A stretch of DNA of 7,703 bases from Syntrophomonadaceae bacterium (GTDB lineage Bacteria; Bacillota; Dethiobacteria; DTU022). Of the stretch, positions 6,502 to 7,703 are shown in pieces. Numbering within the stretch: position 1 is the stretch's first letter; each line of letters begins with the position of its first letter. The stretch lies in assembly GCA_003558195.1 (NCBI GenBank), contig PWMM01000090.1, positions 1-7,703 of the forward strand, in the 5' to 3' direction. A model generated the notes under the pieces. The model had not been told where the DNA came from and ran no database searches. It saw nothing but the letters and a program-made list of their open reading frames with translations. A program made the translations under genes and the position numbers.

Positions 6502-7371
6502 TTACTTTAAAGCAGCCTGAACCGCTGTTGTTATTTGTGTTGGCAAATCAACTACCTTCACTCCTGCGGCTGATAAAGCCTCCACCTTACTTTCAAAAGT
6601 GCCTCGGCCTCTTTCAATAATTGCACCGGCATGGCCCATCCTTTTTCCGGGAGGAGCGCTTTTGCCTGCCAGGTAAGCAATAACCGGCTTGCTAATATTT
6701 TCAGCAATAAAGGAAGCTGCTTCTTCTTCTGCACTTCCGCCTATTTCACCAACCATGACCACAACCTCTGTAGATTCATCTGCTTCAAATTTTTGCAAAA
6801 CATCGATGAAGTGCAGCCCCACCACCCTGTCACCGCCAAGGCCAACTACAGTGGTAGTGCCAATTTTTTCTTCAGTCAGATGGCCGACAATTTCATAGCA
6901 TAAGGTCCCGCTTCTAGAAACAATACCTACCGGACCAGGAATAAAATAACGATTTGGCATAATACCGATCTTAGAATTACCTGAAGAAACAAGACCAAAG
7001 GTATTCGGCCCTATCACCAGAGCTTCTTTCCGGCGGGCATAAGCCATAATCTCCATGGCATCTTTTAGAGGAATGTTTTCTGGAATGAGCACTAAAATTT
7101 TTAAGCCTGCATCAAGAGCCTCCAGAGCTGCATCTTTAGCAAAAGCAGCCGGCATGAATAAGATGGTGGCTTCAGCGTCGTGAATTTCCATCGCCTCAAA
7201 AGTGGAATCATATACCGGTATACCCTCAACTTCATAGCCCCCTTTACCGGGTGAAATTCCACCAACAATATTTGTGCCGTAAGCAAGCATTTGCCCGGTA
7301 TGAAAGGAACCCTGTCTTCCGGTGATCCCCTGGACCAATACACGGGTATTCTTATCTATATAAATAGACAT
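6502..7371 (-). CDS. sucD: Succinyl-CoA synthetase (succinate-CoA ligase), alpha subunit
   Basis: With SucC it interconverts succinate, CoA and NTP with succinyl-CoA, NDP and phosphate. The 289-residue length is normal. The N-terminal CoA-binding Rossmann domain shows VQGITGRQGSFHT (13-25) and GGISPGKGG (37-45). The ligase domain carries IVSRSGTL (150-157), GEIGGSAEEEAA (208-219), and the phosphorylated active-site histidine, His247 in GKRMGHAGAII. Two segments differ from the common form: IPENIP (96-101) where ITEGIP is usual, and GPNTFG (121-126) where GPNCPG is usual. It is therefore a divergent SucD or a close relative in the acyl-CoA synthetase family; the mutase downstream favours succinate as substrate. 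ATG at 7371 follows AGGAAGGGG. The gap to sucC is 79 nt. Confidence 0.92.
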   Translation of the reverse strand: MSIYIDKNTRVLVQGITGRQGSFHTGQMLAYGTNIVGGISPGKGGYEVEGIPVYDSTFEAMEIHDAEATILFMPAAFAKDAALEALDAGLKILVLIPENIPLKDAMEIMAYARRKEALVIGPNTFGLVSSGNSKIGIMPNRYFIPGPVGIVSRSGTLCYEIVGHLTEEKIGTTTVVGLGGDRVVGLHFIDVLQKFEADESTEVVVMVGEIGGSAEEEAASFIAENISKPVIAYLAGKSAPPGKRMGHAGAIIERGRGTFESKVEALSAAGVKVVDLPTQITTAVQAALK

Positions 7372-7450
7372 TCTATTCCCCTTCCTTTTAGTAATAGCTA
7401 TTATTATGAGTCGTGTATAAAAAAATCTTTTATATTAAGCTGATCATATG

Positions 7451-7703
7451 CTACCGGCTTAGCTCGACAGCATGTTGAACCGCTTCATCCATCGAGCTGA
7501 AAGTTCCAATATTTTCTTTTTCCAGTATGGCCCGGCCTTTTTCTTCATTAGTACCGACCAGGCGAAAAGACACTGGCAGGTTTATACCTCTGTTGTTTTT
7601 CACATTAACAAATGCTTCTGCTACCACATCACAGCGGGTTATACCACCAAAGATATTTATTAACAAAACTTTGGGGTCAGTCCCAAGCAAAAGCTCTAAA
7701 GAA
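7451..7703 (-). CDS. sucC: Succinyl-CoA synthetase beta subunit, C-terminal fragment (5' part outside window)
   Basis: The last 83 residues of the beta (NTP-grasp, nucleotide-binding) subunit are present; the frame stays open to the window edge, so the gene starts beyond it. The visible part is the C-terminal CoA-ligase domain, with the family segment INIFGGITRCDVVAEAF, followed by PVSFRLVGTNEEKGRAIL and a final helix. A TTG at 7690 is in frame but lies inside the domain, and the residues before it (SLELL) continue the family match, so it is not a start. The stop is TAG at 7453-7451. It precedes sucD, the usual order for the two subunits. Nucleotide preference (ATP or GTP) cannot be judged from this fragment. 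Confidence 0.93.
   Translation of the reverse strand, partial: SLELLLGTDPKVLLINIFGGITRCDVVAEAFVNVKNNRGINLPVSFRLVGTNEEKGRAILEKENIGTFSSMDEAVQHAVELSR

Noticed and set aside
7410..7435. T-run on the minus strand between sucC and sucD as a terminator
   Set aside because: Seven T residues are present but no GC-rich stem precedes them, and sucC and sucD are expected to be co-transcribed.
1..7703. A previously undescribed system, mobile element, CRISPR array or RNA gene
   Set aside because: Almost all the sequence is accounted for by recognisable metabolic genes and a T-box leader; no array, transposase, integrase or tRNA-like structure was seen.

Overview
The window carries seven protein genes, all on the minus strand, plus one RNA regulatory leader. 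It reads as ordinary metabolic chromosome from a Gram-positive, probably anaerobic, clostridial-type bacterium (Firmicutes). Three things suggest this: the strong AAGGAGG-type ribosome binding sites, the use of TTG starts, and a T-box riboswitch. The methylmalonyl-CoA gene set would fit a propionate-oxidising or propionate-forming Clostridium relative (Pelotomaculum/Desulfotomaculum-like), but that placement is inference. Base composition looks moderate (roughly mid-40s % GC by eye) and even, with no sign of recent transfer, phage, insertion sequences, tRNA, rRNA or CRISPR.

Transcription runs from high to low coordinates. Region 1 (7703 to 2272) is a methylmalonyl-CoA module: the 3' end of sucC, sucD, the large subunit of methylmalonyl-CoA mutase, its separate B12-binding small subunit, methylmalonyl-CoA epimerase, and a biotin-dependent carboxyltransferase (MmdA/PccB/12S type). 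Together they connect succinate, succinyl-CoA, (R)- and (S)-methylmalonyl-CoA and propionyl-CoA. The direction of flux cannot be read from the DNA. Gaps between these genes are 16 to 79 nt with no convincing terminator, so they look like one operon. Its promoter lies upstream of the window.

Region 2 (2271 to 1913) is about 360 nt without a protein gene. It holds a sigma-A-like promoter and a complete T-box leader: Stem I with a probable CGC (arginine) specifier, further hairpins, a textbook antiterminator with its UGGU bulge, and a competing terminator with a U-tract. This should make expression of the next genes respond to uncharged arginine tRNA.

Region 3 (1912 to 1) is the start of an arginine biosynthesis operon: a complete argC, a 149-nt spacer with a 16-bp tandem duplication over a promoter-like sequence, then argJ, which runs off the window edge.

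I found no undescribed system. The items most worth a second look are the Arg T-box on argC, the argC-argJ spacer repeat, the divergent SucD motifs, and the carboxyltransferase with neither biotin carrier nor decarboxylase subunit beside it.
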